From Methylophilus sp. 13 (GTDB lineage: Bacteria; Pseudomonadota; Gammaproteobacteria; Burkholderiales; Methylophilaceae), in assembly GCF_015354335.1 (NCBI RefSeq), contig NZ_JADKYR010000007.1, positions 31,836 through 95,835 of the forward strand: DNA of 64,000 nt. Reading direction: 5' to 3'. Of this stretch, positions 42,153-51,256 are shown piece by piece. The notes below the pieces were generated by a model. It saw only the letters and a program-made list of their open reading frames with translations. It ran no database searches and was not told where the DNA came from. The translations under genes and the position numbers were made by a program. The stretch's first letter is position 1; the number at the start of each line of letters is the position of its first letter.

Positions 42153-43844
42153 ATGACGCTCAATCAAATTGTGTTCTGGATTTTGCGGCGCATGCGTGCG
42201 CCGCTGCTGATGTTGATTGTCAGCTATGCCATTGCGATGATTGGCTTTGTGTTGATCCCCGGGGTAAATGACCGCGGCCAAGCCTATCATCTGAATTTCT
42301 TCGATGCCTTTTATATTCTGAGTTATACCGCGACCACCATCGGTTTTGGTGAACTCCCCTACCCGTTTACCACGCCACAGCGTCTGTGGATGACTTTTTC
42401 GATTTATGTGACGGTGATCTCCTGGTTTTACGCCATCGGGGCGATTATCGGGTTGTTTCAGGAGGGCGCACTCAAGCAGGCGTTTAAAACTGCGATTTTC
42501 CAGCGCGATGTCAAAAACCTGATGGAGCCGTTTTACCTGATTTGTGGCTATGGGGAAACCGGCGGCGAGCTGGTCAGGGCGCTGGATAGAAACGAGTTGC
42601 GGGTGGTGGTGCTTGAACGCTCGCCAGAACGCGTGAATGAACTTGAGCTGACGAATTACCAGTTTCATATTCCGCACTTATGCGCAGATGCAAAGTTATC
42701 CGAGGTGTTGCTCTACGCCGGCATTAAAAATCCCATGTGCCGCGGGGTGGCGGCGCTGACCGATGATGACCATGCCAACCTGGCAATCTCGGTGGCGGTG
42801 AAGCTGATCAAGCCTGGATTGCCGGTGCTGGCGCGTGTACAGGATGATGTCATCGCCGCCAATATGGCCTCGTTTGGCACAGACCGCATTATTAATCCTT
42901 ACCATATTTTTGGGGAACACTTGGCCATGCGGCTCAACGCATTGGGCACTTACCTGCTGCATGAGTGGTTGACGCGTGCACCGGGCGATGCGATTGAAAC
43001 CCCGGCCGCCATTCCGCAAGGCCACTGGATTGCTTGTGGCTTTGGTCGCTTTGGCAAGTCCGTCGTCAAAAGCCTGCAAAATGAGGCCATGCATGTCACG
43101 ATCATCGAGGCAGATCCGGCAGGCACGCAATGTGAGCAATGCATTATCGGCAGCGGTGTGGAGTCGCACATCTTGAAACAGGCCGGGATTGAGCAGGCGG
43201 TGGGTATTGTAGCGGGCACCGACAATGACATTAATAACTTGTCTATCGTCATGACGGCATTGGAACTCAACCCTAATCTGTTTGTGATCATCCGCAAGAA
43301 CAAGCGCCATAACGAGCCGCTGTTTCAACATTTTGATGCCGACATCACCATGCAGCCCAGTGATGTGATTGCACACACCTGTTTGTCTTATATGGTTTCA
43401 CCCATGTTGGCCGAGTTTCTTGCCACGGCGCGGCATCAGGGCAATGCCTGGGCCAATGCCGTGATTGCGCAACTGGTTTCCAAGCTCGGTGAGCAAGTGC
43501 CAGATACCTGGGATATTACGATTGCGGATGACATGGCCGTGGCGGTGTGTGGCCTCATGCAGCAAGGCTTGGGACCAGCGCTCAAGCATTTACTCATGAA
43601 TCCTGCCGGTCAACAGCGGCATGAAATGCCGGTGGTGCCGTTAATGTTGCTGCGCGCGGGTGAAAAAATGTTATTACCGGACCTGGCGACGCCGCTGGAG
43701 ATGGGCGATAAAATTTTATTCTGTGGTCTGGATCAGGCCAAATCGATCCAGCGCTATCTGCTGCACGACCTGAAAACCTTGCATTATCTGGTGACAGGGA
43801 ATGAGATGCCTGAAAGCTGGATTGGTCGCTGGCTGAAACAATAA
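42153..43844 (+). CDS. Potassium channel protein with two RCK/TrkA-N domains
   Basis: 563 residues. Two membrane helices flank a pore loop with selectivity filter TTIGFGE (61-67), in place of the common TVGYGD. Two cytosolic RCK domains follow, with Rossmann motifs GYGETG (132-137) and GFGRFG (296-301), and a C-terminal TrkA-C-like region (about 440-545) ends the protein. RCK rings gate such channels through nucleotide or ion binding. Two RCK domains in one chain give an eight-domain ring per tetramer. Confidence 0.85.
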   Translation: MTLNQIVFWILRRMRAPLLMLIVSYAIAMIGFVLIPGVNDRGQAYHLNFFDAFYILSYTATTIGFGELPYPFTTPQRLWMTFSIYVTVISWFYAIGAIIGLFQEGALKQAFKTAIFQRDVKNLMEPFYLICGYGETGGELVRALDRNELRVVVLERSPERVNELELTNYQFHIPHLCADAKLSEVLLYAGIKNPMCRGVAALTDDDHANLAISVAVKLIKPGLPVLARVQDDVIAANMASFGTDRIINPYHIFGEHLAMRLNALGTYLLHEWLTRAPGDAIETPAAIPQGHWIACGFGRFGKSVVKSLQNEAMHVTIIEADPAGTQCEQCIIGSGVESHILKQAGIEQAVGIVAGTDNDINNLSIVMTALELNPNLFVIIRKNKRHNEPLFQHFDADITMQPSDVIAHTCLSYMVSPMLAEFLATARHQGNAWANAVIAQLVSKLGEQVPDTWDITIADDMAVAVCGLMQQGLGPALKHLLMNPAGQQRHEMPVVPLMLLRAGEKMLLPDLATPLEMGDKILFCGLDQAKSIQRYLLHDLKTLHYLVTGNEMPESWIGRWLKQ

Positions 43845-43870
43845 ATAACCCTGCCTAAGCAGGGTTATTT
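43843..43870. terminator. Bidirectional intrinsic terminator, K+ channel / dsbA
   Basis: AAATAACCCTGC, loop CTAA, GCAGGGTTATTT: a perfect 12-bp stem between convergent genes. The channel stop codon lies within it. Confidence 0.88.
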
Positions 43871-43884
43871 ATTGTCATTGGTGC

Positions 43885-44529
43885 TTATTTTTTACCCGCT
43901 GCGCGGTCCTTGCGCACGTTCTGGATAATAAAGTCCGCGGTTTGCAAGGCAGCTTCATTGCCTCCGGCCATGGAGCTGCCGGTGATGTATTTGCCATCAA
44001 CAATCAAGGCAGGTACGCCTGTAGCGCCGGAAGCGCGGAACACCTGCATGGCTTTGTTCATTTGCATGTTCAGCGCAAACGACTTAAAAGCTTTTTCAAC
44101 TTTAATCTTGTCCAGGCCACCTTGTTTGGTCACCCAGTCAATGGCTGCAGCTTCGTCCGCCGGGTTCAAGCTTTTTGTTTTATGAATGGCGTCAAACAAT
44201 GGGGTATGCAGTTTATCCAGTACGCCCAGTTCTTGCATGGCAAAATAGGTTTTGGCCATGGGCGCCCAGCTGGCATTGGGTAAGGCTGGCATGCGTTTGA
44301 AATACACATCCGCAGGTAATTTTTTCACCCAGGCTTCCAGCGGATGCTCCATGTGATAGCAGTGCGGACAGCCGTACCAGAATAACTCCATCACTTCGAT
44401 TTTGGCAGGTTGATCGGTCGTTATTTGCTGTGCAACCTGATCAAATTGCTCACCCATTTGCGGCTCAGCCAAGGCAGCAGTGGCGGTGAAGCCTGCCCAG
44501 AGCATCAAACTTAACAACATTTTTTTCAT
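43885..44529 (-). CDS. dsbA: Thiol:disulfide interchange protein DsbA
   Basis: 214 residues with a signal peptide (cleavage near ALA, residue 21). The active site is CPHC at 54-57 (YGCPHCYHME), and the cis-proline loop reads TGVPALIVDGKY. It oxidises cysteines of proteins entering the periplasm. Periplasmic clients in this window include cytochrome c'' and the C-terminal cysteine pair of the TpsA adhesin. It is followed upstream by the SPOR gene and argS on the same strand. Confidence 0.93.
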   Translation of the reverse strand: MKKMLLSLMLWAGFTATAALAEPQMGEQFDQVAQQITTDQPAKIEVMELFWYGCPHCYHMEHPLEAWVKKLPADVYFKRMPALPNASWAPMAKTYFAMQELGVLDKLHTPLFDAIHKTKSLNPADEAAAIDWVTKQGGLDKIKVEKAFKSFALNMQMNKAMQVFRASGATGVPALIVDGKYITGSSMAGGNEAALQTADFIIQNVRKDRAAGKK

Positions 44530-44595
44530 GATATTCGTTTCCTTATGTGTGGAAAGTAATGGTTTAACGTGACAGTTGGCGATACGATGACAGCA

Positions 44596-45189
44596 TTAAT
44601 GCGATGCTGAAGATTCGATATTGACCTTGATCAGATTAGGCTGAAAGCCATTGGTTTCCAAGTCATGGCTGATTTTTGTAATTTTTGCCAGATCGTTGAG
44701 CGGTCCAATGCGTACACGGTGCATGGTGCCCTTGTTCGGAATTTCTGCCGTTTGTACAACGGCCTCAAAGCCTACCAGTGCCAGTCGGGTTTTGAGATTG
44801 TTGGCATCATCCTCTTTGGCAAACGCGCCCACCTGAATAAAGTAGCTTTCTTGTTTGATGGTCGGGTTCTTTTTCACTTGCTCTTCACTGATTTTGCTCT
44901 CGGTATCCGGCAAAATGGTGTAGAAGTCAAATTTGTTAGGGTCCTCAATCGAGGTGCTCCCAGGTTTGACTTCTTCTTCGGTGACGGTGCTTTTGATCGG
45001 CAGCTCTTGCGAGCCGCTGTCATTCTTGAAGGCGCTGGTGAACGGGCTGTGGTCACCTTTGATATAAATGATGAGCGCGACCGTCAAGGCGACGCCCAAA
45101 AACAGGCCGACCAGCAGGCCGTTAAAGAAGGTGCTGCCGCTGCTCTTGCTTTTTGCTTTGGCTTGTGAGGGTTTGTAGTCGCGACTCAT
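44596..45189 (-). CDS. SPOR-domain membrane protein
   Basis: 197 residues. A basic cytosolic N-terminus is followed by one membrane helix (about 22-44), a Ser/Glu/Lys-rich linker and a C-terminal SPOR domain (about 113-190, starting ESYFIQVGAF). SPOR domains bind denuded peptidoglycan at the division septum. The topology resembles FtsN and DedD. Placement directly after argS is common for this FtsN-like gene in betaproteobacteria. Confidence 0.85.
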   Translation of the reverse strand: MSRDYKPSQAKAKSKSSGSTFFNGLLVGLFLGVALTVALIIYIKGDHSPFTSAFKNDSGSQELPIKSTVTEEEVKPGSTSIEDPNKFDFYTILPDTESKISEEQVKKNPTIKQESYFIQVGAFAKEDDANNLKTRLALVGFEAVVQTAEIPNKGTMHRVRIGPLNDLAKITKISHDLETNGFQPNLIKVNIESSASH

Positions 45190-45229
45190 AGATAATTTGA
45201 ACCAATCAATTCGGGCACTTTTCAGGTGC

Positions 45230-46888
45230 TTACATTTTATCCGGGGCGCTTACCCCCAGCAAAGACAAGCCATTGCGAAGGACAACGCGGGTTGCGGTAA
45301 TCAGCGACAGGCGTGCCAGTTTGACTTGTGCATCATCCACCAAAAATTTGGTGTCATTGTAATAACTATGCAGGGCACTGGCTAGCTCCTTGAGATAGTT
45401 GGCTACCATGTGCGGTGCCAGTGCCTGGCAGGCGCTGCTGACCACTTCAGGGTATTGCCCCAAGGCTTGCATCAGGGTTGTTTCTGCGGCGCTGTTGAGT
45501 GGTGACAGGTCGGTGGTGGTGAGGCTGCCAACATCGCCGCCCCATTGATTCAATACGCTGCAAATGCGCGCATGCGCGTACTGGATATAGTAAACCGGGT
45601 TGTCATTGGTTTGCGCACGTGCCAGATCGATGTCGAACACCAATTGCGAATCCGGGCTACGCGCCGCCAAAAAGTAACGGGTGGCATCACAGCCAACTTC
45701 TTCAATCAGGTCGCGCAAAGTCACATAGCTCCCTGCACGTTTGGAGAGCTTGACCTCTTCACCGCCGCGCATCACCGTGACCATTTGGTGCAGAACGTAT
45801 TCGGGCCAGCCTTGCGGAATGCCAACATTGAGGGCTTGTAGCCCGGCGCGCACGCGCGTAATGGTGCTGTGGTGGTCTGCGCCCTGCTCGTTGATCACAC
45901 GTTTGAAACCGCGCTGCCACTTTTCACGATGGTAAGCGACATCCGGCACAAAATAGGTGTAGCCACCTTCTTTTTTGCGCATGACGCGGTCTTTGTCATC
46001 ACCAAAATCCGTTGTGCGCAGCCATAAGGCGTCGTCTTGTTCATAGGTGTGACCACTGGCGAGCAGCGATTGCACGGTGTTGTCTACCTTGCCTTCGGTG
46101 TATAGCGCGCTTTCGAGTGAGAACACATCAAATTTGATCTGGAATGCCTGCAAGTCCAAATCTTGCTCATGGCGCAAATAAGCCACCGCAAACTTGCGTA
46201 TGGATTCCGTATCATTGACATCACCGCTGGCAGTCACCTGCATGTCGTCAGCAGTCACCGTCGCTTTGGCTAAAAAGGCCTCTGCAATTTCGAGGATATA
46301 GTCCCCACGGTAACCATCTTCAGGGAAGCTTGCATCGTCTGGCGTTATCCCTTGCGCGCGCGCCAGCACCGATTTGGTCAGGTTATCGATTTGTGCGCCT
46401 GCATCATTGTAATAAAACTCACGCGTCACCTCCCAGCCATTGGCGGCCAGTAATCGGCATAAACAGTCGCCGACCGCAGCACCGCGGCCATGGCCCACAT
46501 GTAACGGGCCAGTGGGGTTGGCAGAGACAAACTCCACCTGAACTTTTTCGCCTTGCCCTGCCGGGTTGCGGCCAAACTGGTCGGTTTGTTTCAAAATATC
46601 GTGCACGATGGCCTGTTTGCTATCTGCCGACAAAAAGAAATTGATAAAGCCTGCACCCGCAATCTCCACCTTGCTGATCACCTGGTTGGCGGGCAAGCCG
46701 TCGATAATCTGCTGGGCAATCATGCGCGGATTTTGCTTGAGCGGTTTAGCCAGTTGCATGGCGATATTGGTCGCGAAATCCCCATGCTCGGCAGATTTTG
46801 GCCGCTCAAGGATGATATGGAGACTGGAGGTGTCTGCCACCAGCGGCGTCACCGCTTGCAGAATCAGTTCTGTGATCGTTTGTTTCAA
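45230..46888 (-). CDS. argS: Arginine-tRNA ligase
   Basis: 552 residues. The class I HIGH motif appears as HVGH at 130-133 ([18 protein letters not shown], 18 residues), and the anticodon-binding DALR domain ends the protein. The start is a TTG at 46886-46888; an in-frame TAA lies upstream and no ATG lies between, so the TTG is the most likely start. It is divergent from priA, with 59 bp between them, and cotranscribed with the SPOR gene. Confidence 0.96.
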   Translation of the reverse strand: MKQTITELILQAVTPLVADTSSLHIILERPKSAEHGDFATNIAMQLAKPLKQNPRMIAQQIIDGLPANQVISKVEIAGAGFINFFLSADSKQAIVHDILKQTDQFGRNPAGQGEKVQVEFVSANPTGPLHVGHGRGAAVGDCLCRLLAANGWEVTREFYYNDAGAQIDNLTKSVLARAQGITPDDASFPEDGYRGDYILEIAEAFLAKATVTADDMQVTASGDVNDTESIRKFAVAYLRHEQDLDLQAFQIKFDVFSLESALYTEGKVDNTVQSLLASGHTYEQDDALWLRTTDFGDDKDRVMRKKEGGYTYFVPDVAYHREKWQRGFKRVINEQGADHHSTITRVRAGLQALNVGIPQGWPEYVLHQMVTVMRGGEEVKLSKRAGSYVTLRDLIEEVGCDATRYFLAARSPDSQLVFDIDLARAQTNDNPVYYIQYAHARICSVLNQWGGDVGSLTTTDLSPLNSAAETTLMQALGQYPEVVSSACQALAPHMVANYLKELASALHSYYNDTKFLVDDAQVKLARLSLITATRVVLRNGLSLLGVSAPDKM

Positions 46889-46947
46889 GGTTAAAATGAT
46901 GCGTTATCGTCAAACCGCCATTTTAACCTAATTAAGCCTTTTCACCC

Positions 46948-49215
46948 ATGTGTTCAACATCCGCCGCTCCTCAGGTCACCACGTCCGCCAGCATTGTGCG
47001 CGTCGTGCTTGATGTGCCGCTGGACCGTGAGTTTGATTACCTGAATCCTGGCCTGGTGATCAAAGTGGGTAACCGCGTGGTGGTGCCATTTGCTGGACGG
47101 CAACTGGTGGGGATCGTGATGGCTCTGGTCAATGAGACCGATATCCCCTTGCACAAGCTCAAAGCGGTATTGCAAGTGTTTGACGACGTGCCGCTGGATA
47201 CTGCCAGCTTCAAATTGTTGCGCTTTTGTGCAGACTATTATCACTATCCGTTTGGGCAAACCGTATTATCCAGCCTGCCATTGCGCTTGCGGCAAATCAA
47301 GCCGGCGGTGTCGCGCAAAATGTGGCTCTATCATCTGGCACAAGCGGTGCCAGATGCGTTGATCGGCAAGCGGCAACAAGTCTTAGCGAGGTTGCTGGCC
47401 TTGCTACAGCAGCACGCCGAATGCAGTGAGGCCATGCTCGCTGCGGTTTCTGCCACTTGGCGCAAAGCGTTACAGCCCTTGCTGGATGGCGGCTATGTAA
47501 ACAGGCGAGAAGTCATCGCGACGCGGCCCTCCATGCCTGCCTCCGCGCAGATCCCCGAACTCAATGACGAGCAGGCCGCGGCCGTTGAGGCGATTCTGGG
47601 CCGCCTGCATGGTTTTCAGCCCTGGCTACTGTTTGGGATCACGGGCTCGGGTAAAACCGAGGTGTATATTCGCTTACTGGAAAAAGTGTTGGCTGATCCA
47701 CAGTCGCAAGTGCTGATTATGGTGCCCGAAATCAACCTGACACCGCAGCTGGAGAGCCGTTTTCGTAGCCGGCTCAGTGAGTACGCATTGGTTACCTTGC
47801 ATAGTCATTTGAGTGAGAGTGAGCGCTTGCAAAACTGGCAAGCGGCCCAGTCTGGCGCCGCACGCATTGTGATCGGGACGCGCTTGAGTGTGTTTACGCC
47901 CATGCCTCACCTCAAGCTGATGATTCTGGACGAAGAGCATGACAGCTCTTACAAGCAACAAGATGGCATGCGCTATCATGCCCGCGACGTTGCGCTGGTG
48001 CGTGCGAAGCAGCATGGTGTGCCCGTGGTGCTTGGCAGTGCCACGCCTTCGCTGGAAAGCTGGTACAACGCAACGGGCGATCAGGAGCACGCAGGCGGCA
48101 GAAAGCCGATTTATCGCTTGCTCACATTAAACAAGCGGGCGGTGTCACAAGCCACATTGCCGCGTATTTTTTGTATAGATACTGCGCATCCGCCGCCAGA
48201 AGCCGGATTGACGCCCTTGTTAAAGCAGGCGATAGAGCAGCGTTTGCAGCGTGGCGAACAAAGCTTGTTGTTTATTAATCGCCGTGGCTATGCCCCGGTG
48301 CTGCATTGCTCGGCCTGCCAGTGGCTGGCCGATTGCCGCAGGTGCTCTGCCAAAGCGGTGCTGCACTTGCGGCAGCGTGTGCTACGTTGTCACCACTGTG
48401 GCGATGAGCAGCCTATTCCGCTGCAATGCCCAAGTTGCGGCAATCCGGATTTGCGCCCGGTTGGTCAGGCGACGCAACGCATCGAGGAAACGCTGCAGCA
48501 GGTGTTTCCGCAGGCGCGTGTCGCGCGCGTGGACAGAGATACCATTCAGGCCAAAGATGCTTTAACTACCTTGCTTTCCGAGGTGCATGCCGGTGAAATC
48601 GATATTTTGGTGGGCACCCAAATGCTGGCCAAAGGCCATGATTTTGCTAATCTGACCTTGGTGGGTGTGCTCGATACCGACAGTGCATTGTATAGCCCGG
48701 ATTACCGCGCCAGCGAGCGCTTGTTTGCTCAATTAATGCAGGTGGCCGGTCGTGCCGGCCGTGGTGAAAAACCGGGTGAGGTGTTAATACAAACGGCCTT
48801 CCCGCAGCACCCTTTATTTGCCGCCTTGCGCGAGCAGAATTACGCCGAGTTTGCACAGGCTTTGTTGCAAGAGCGTATGGCGATGCAGTTCCCGCCTGCT
48901 ACCTATATTGCCGTGATGAAAGCAGAAGCCACTGAGTATGCCCTGGTAAACCAGTTTCTGACGGAGTTTAGTCTGGCGGCCAGAGCCTATGTCGATCAGC
49001 ATGCTGCAACTTTGCCTGATCAGCCGCTAATTTATGATCCTGTCAGACCAGGGCTTGCACGCCTGAACCGTATGGAGCGGGGTTATGTGATGATGCAATC
49101 TGCACATCGCAACGCCTTGCAGCAGCTACTGCAAGTCGCCGTCGCCTGGGTAAGAGCACATCCATTACAGGCGAAAATTCGCTGGGTGCTGGATGTCGAT
49201 GCCCTGGAATACTAG
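46948..49215 (+). CDS. priA: Primosomal replication restart helicase PriA
   Basis: 755 residues. An N-terminal 3'-DNA-binding domain and winged helix precede the helicase core, with Walker A GITGSGKT at 230-237 and DEEH at 328-331. The zinc-binding insert has paired cysteines (CSAC, CRRC, CHHC, CPSC). PriA reloads the replicative helicase at stalled forks. No intrinsic terminator is seen after it. Confidence 0.97.
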   Translation: MCSTSAAPQVTTSASIVRVVLDVPLDREFDYLNPGLVIKVGNRVVVPFAGRQLVGIVMALVNETDIPLHKLKAVLQVFDDVPLDTASFKLLRFCADYYHYPFGQTVLSSLPLRLRQIKPAVSRKMWLYHLAQAVPDALIGKRQQVLARLLALLQQHAECSEAMLAAVSATWRKALQPLLDGGYVNRREVIATRPSMPASAQIPELNDEQAAAVEAILGRLHGFQPWLLFGITGSGKTEVYIRLLEKVLADPQSQVLIMVPEINLTPQLESRFRSRLSEYALVTLHSHLSESERLQNWQAAQSGAARIVIGTRLSVFTPMPHLKLMILDEEHDSSYKQQDGMRYHARDVALVRAKQHGVPVVLGSATPSLESWYNATGDQEHAGGRKPIYRLLTLNKRAVSQATLPRIFCIDTAHPPPEAGLTPLLKQAIEQRLQRGEQSLLFINRRGYAPVLHCSACQWLADCRRCSAKAVLHLRQRVLRCHHCGDEQPIPLQCPSCGNPDLRPVGQATQRIEETLQQVFPQARVARVDRDTIQAKDALTTLLSEVHAGEIDILVGTQMLAKGHDFANLTLVGVLDTDSALYSPDYRASERLFAQLMQVAGRAGRGEKPGEVLIQTAFPQHPLFAALREQNYAEFAQALLQERMAMQFPPATYIAVMKAEATEYALVNQFLTEFSLAARAYVDQHAATLPDQPLIYDPVRPGLARLNRMERGYVMMQSAHRNALQQLLQVAVAWVRAHPLQAKIRWVLDVDALEY

Positions 49216-49281
49216 CAAATTTGCAAAAGTGGTCTTCAATGACAGGGTGTTTTGTAAAAAAGGGTTAGTGTTTGATTGTTT

Positions 49282-49303
49282 TTTAAGGTAAATTTAAGGG
49301 TTG
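49282..49303 (+). promoter_or_regulatory. Tandem 11-bp repeat and -10 box before tpsB
   Basis: TTTAAGG occurs at 49282-49288 and 49293-49299, exactly 11 bp apart. A TATTAT -10-like box follows at 49307-49312, and no good -35 box is present. This layout is typical of OmpR/PhoB/PmrA-family response regulators acting as class II activators. Confidence 0.5.
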
Positions 49304-49353
49304 CGATATTATTTGTAGCATATTGATTTTAATAAAAGTTTTGGGGAGTCATC

Positions 49354-51063
49354 TTGAAAAAACACACGACAGGTATGCGCCTGATTCCTTGGCTGGTCAT
49401 GGGATATTGCTCGCAGGTTTTGGCAGGGGGCGTTTCGTTCCCGGAGCCCTTGCAGCCCAATATTCCTAGACCGATTATTCCAGAGCCACGGCCCATTATT
49501 CAGGTACCACAAGAAACGCCACAGCCAGAAAAAAAACAAAAGAAATCCAGTCTCAAGATTGTGGTAAAGGCGTTCAAATTTTCTGGCAACAAACAGTTTT
49601 CAGATGAGGTGCTTGCCGCACAAGTCGCCTCGCTGACTGGCCATGAAGTGGGTATGCGCGAGCTGAATGAAGCGGTGGGTACCATTCGGAACTATTACCG
49701 CCAACGTGGCTACTTGCTGACACAAGTCTATTTGCCTACGCAAGATTTGCAAAAAACTACTGAAGCAGAAGCTGTGGTTGAGTTGGCGATTCTGGAAGGT
49801 ACTTTGGGCGAGGTGAAAGCCGAAACTGGTGAAGGGCTGGATCAATCTTATTTCCAGTCTGTTTCCGAGTACGGCTTGAACAAGGGGGATGTGCTCAATG
49901 AGCGCAACCTCGTGCGCAATATCATGGTGATGAACGGCTTGCCGGGCATTCAGGTCACCTCTCAGCTCAACCCCGGTGAGGCCGTGGGCAGTTCAGATGT
50001 GGCTGTGTCTGTTGAACCCAGAGCGCGTTACAGTGGGTATGTTGCGGCAAACACTTACGGCAACCGTTACACCGGTCGAGAAACATTAGGTTTTGGCGGT
50101 GCCGTCAACAACCTGAACGGTCGTGGAGATCAATTGGCGGTGGTGGGTAAAGTTTCCAGAGATGAAGGTCAGCGCTCATTGAGTGGATTGTATCTGACCC
50201 CTGTTGGCAGTGCAGGTAATATTTTAAATCTGGCTTACAGCTATGTAGATTATGAGCTTGGTCGCGATTTCAAACAGTTTGATGCGTCGGGCGATGCGCA
50301 TTATTTTTATGCGTCTTTAGAACATCCCTGGTTACGTGAAACCAAAAAAAGCATTTCATTCAAAGTGGGTAGCAACTACAAAATTCTCGATGACGAAGTA
50401 AAAGCATTTTCTATTGATAACCGTCGAAATATCAGTAGCGTGGAATTAGGTGTGCTAGGTGATTGGATCAATGAAGCAGGTGATGTTGCTTATCAGTGGA
50501 GTTTGGTGCTGACACAGGGGAATGTTTCAATTAAGGACAACGCAGCCAAAGCAAATGACAAGGCTCAACTGGATGTTCAAGGCAGTTTTACCAAATGGAA
50601 CTGGAATTCCAGCCGTACGCAGGTATTCGACAATGGCGTTAACTGGATTGTGCGGGCAGATTACCAAGGCACAAATAGTAACCTTGATATCGCAGAGCGC
50701 TTTGGTATTGGCGCCATTAACCGCTGGCGTCAATTCTCTGATATCCCCAGCCAGGCAGACCAAGGCTGGATGGCAGGAACTGATTTACGCCGTACTTTTG
50801 CGACCACGGGCGCTGACGTGACTCCCTACATCCAAGCTGTGACGCCGTTTGTTTTTTACGATGCTGGTCGTGGCAAGTTAAATCATGACCCGATTGGCAG
50901 CAGCAACTATGTCCGCTCCCAGCATGTGGGTGTCGGTACTGATATCCAGATTCCAGGGCAGTGGGTATTAACGACCACCTACTCCCAGCAAAAGCGCGAT
51001 CTGGATGGTTCGTCAAGTAATACTGAGTATCAGCTCTGGGGTCAGTTGAGAAAAAATTTCTAG
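49354..51063 (+). CDS. TpsB outer-membrane transporter of a two-partner secretion system (ShlB/FhaC/HMW1B type)
   Basis: 569 residues from a TTG start, supported by GGGGAG six nt upstream; an internal ATG at codon 8 lacks this. A signal peptide ends at about VLAGG, then comes a Pro-rich periplasmic stretch (about 30-62), a ShlB-type POTRA region (about 68-225, AFKFSGNKQFSDEVLA), and a 16-strand-type barrel ending in a C-terminal Phe (LWGQLRKNF), the outer-membrane insertion signal. It exports the TpsA protein encoded 193 bp downstream. The closest recognisable type is the HMW1B/adhesin branch. Confidence 0.9.
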   Translation: MKKHTTGMRLIPWLVMGYCSQVLAGGVSFPEPLQPNIPRPIIPEPRPIIQVPQETPQPEKKQKKSSLKIVVKAFKFSGNKQFSDEVLAAQVASLTGHEVGMRELNEAVGTIRNYYRQRGYLLTQVYLPTQDLQKTTEAEAVVELAILEGTLGEVKAETGEGLDQSYFQSVSEYGLNKGDVLNERNLVRNIMVMNGLPGIQVTSQLNPGEAVGSSDVAVSVEPRARYSGYVAANTYGNRYTGRETLGFGGAVNNLNGRGDQLAVVGKVSRDEGQRSLSGLYLTPVGSAGNILNLAYSYVDYELGRDFKQFDASGDAHYFYASLEHPWLRETKKSISFKVGSNYKILDDEVKAFSIDNRRNISSVELGVLGDWINEAGDVAYQWSLVLTQGNVSIKDNAAKANDKAQLDVQGSFTKWNWNSSRTQVFDNGVNWIVRADYQGTNSNLDIAERFGIGAINRWRQFSDIPSQADQGWMAGTDLRRTFATTGADVTPYIQAVTPFVFYDAGRGKLNHDPIGSSNYVRSQHVGVGTDIQIPGQWVLTTTYSQQKRDLDGSSSNTEYQLWGQLRKNF

Positions 51064-51153
51064 TAGTAAACCAACAGGCCTCGGCCTGGCAAAAACAAAA
51101 TAAGTAGCTCGGATGAATAGGCATTAGTCATACTGGGCTACATACAAAAAAAA

Positions 51154-51187
51154 ATTCCTGAACCAAAATTACATTCATATCAGGAAT
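51154..51187. repeat. Inverted repeat between tpsB and tpsA
   Basis: ATTCCTGA and TCAGGAAT are separated by 18 nt. On the minus strand the stem is followed by a run of Ts (A-run at about 51146-51154 on the plus strand). It could be a terminator for antisense transcription or a weak attenuator. Confidence 0.4.
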
Positions 51188-51256
51188 ATGAGAGAAGTAA
51201 TGGTAACCCACTGGTCATGAGATCGGTGGCGTTTATTATTAACAAGGAGAAGTGTC

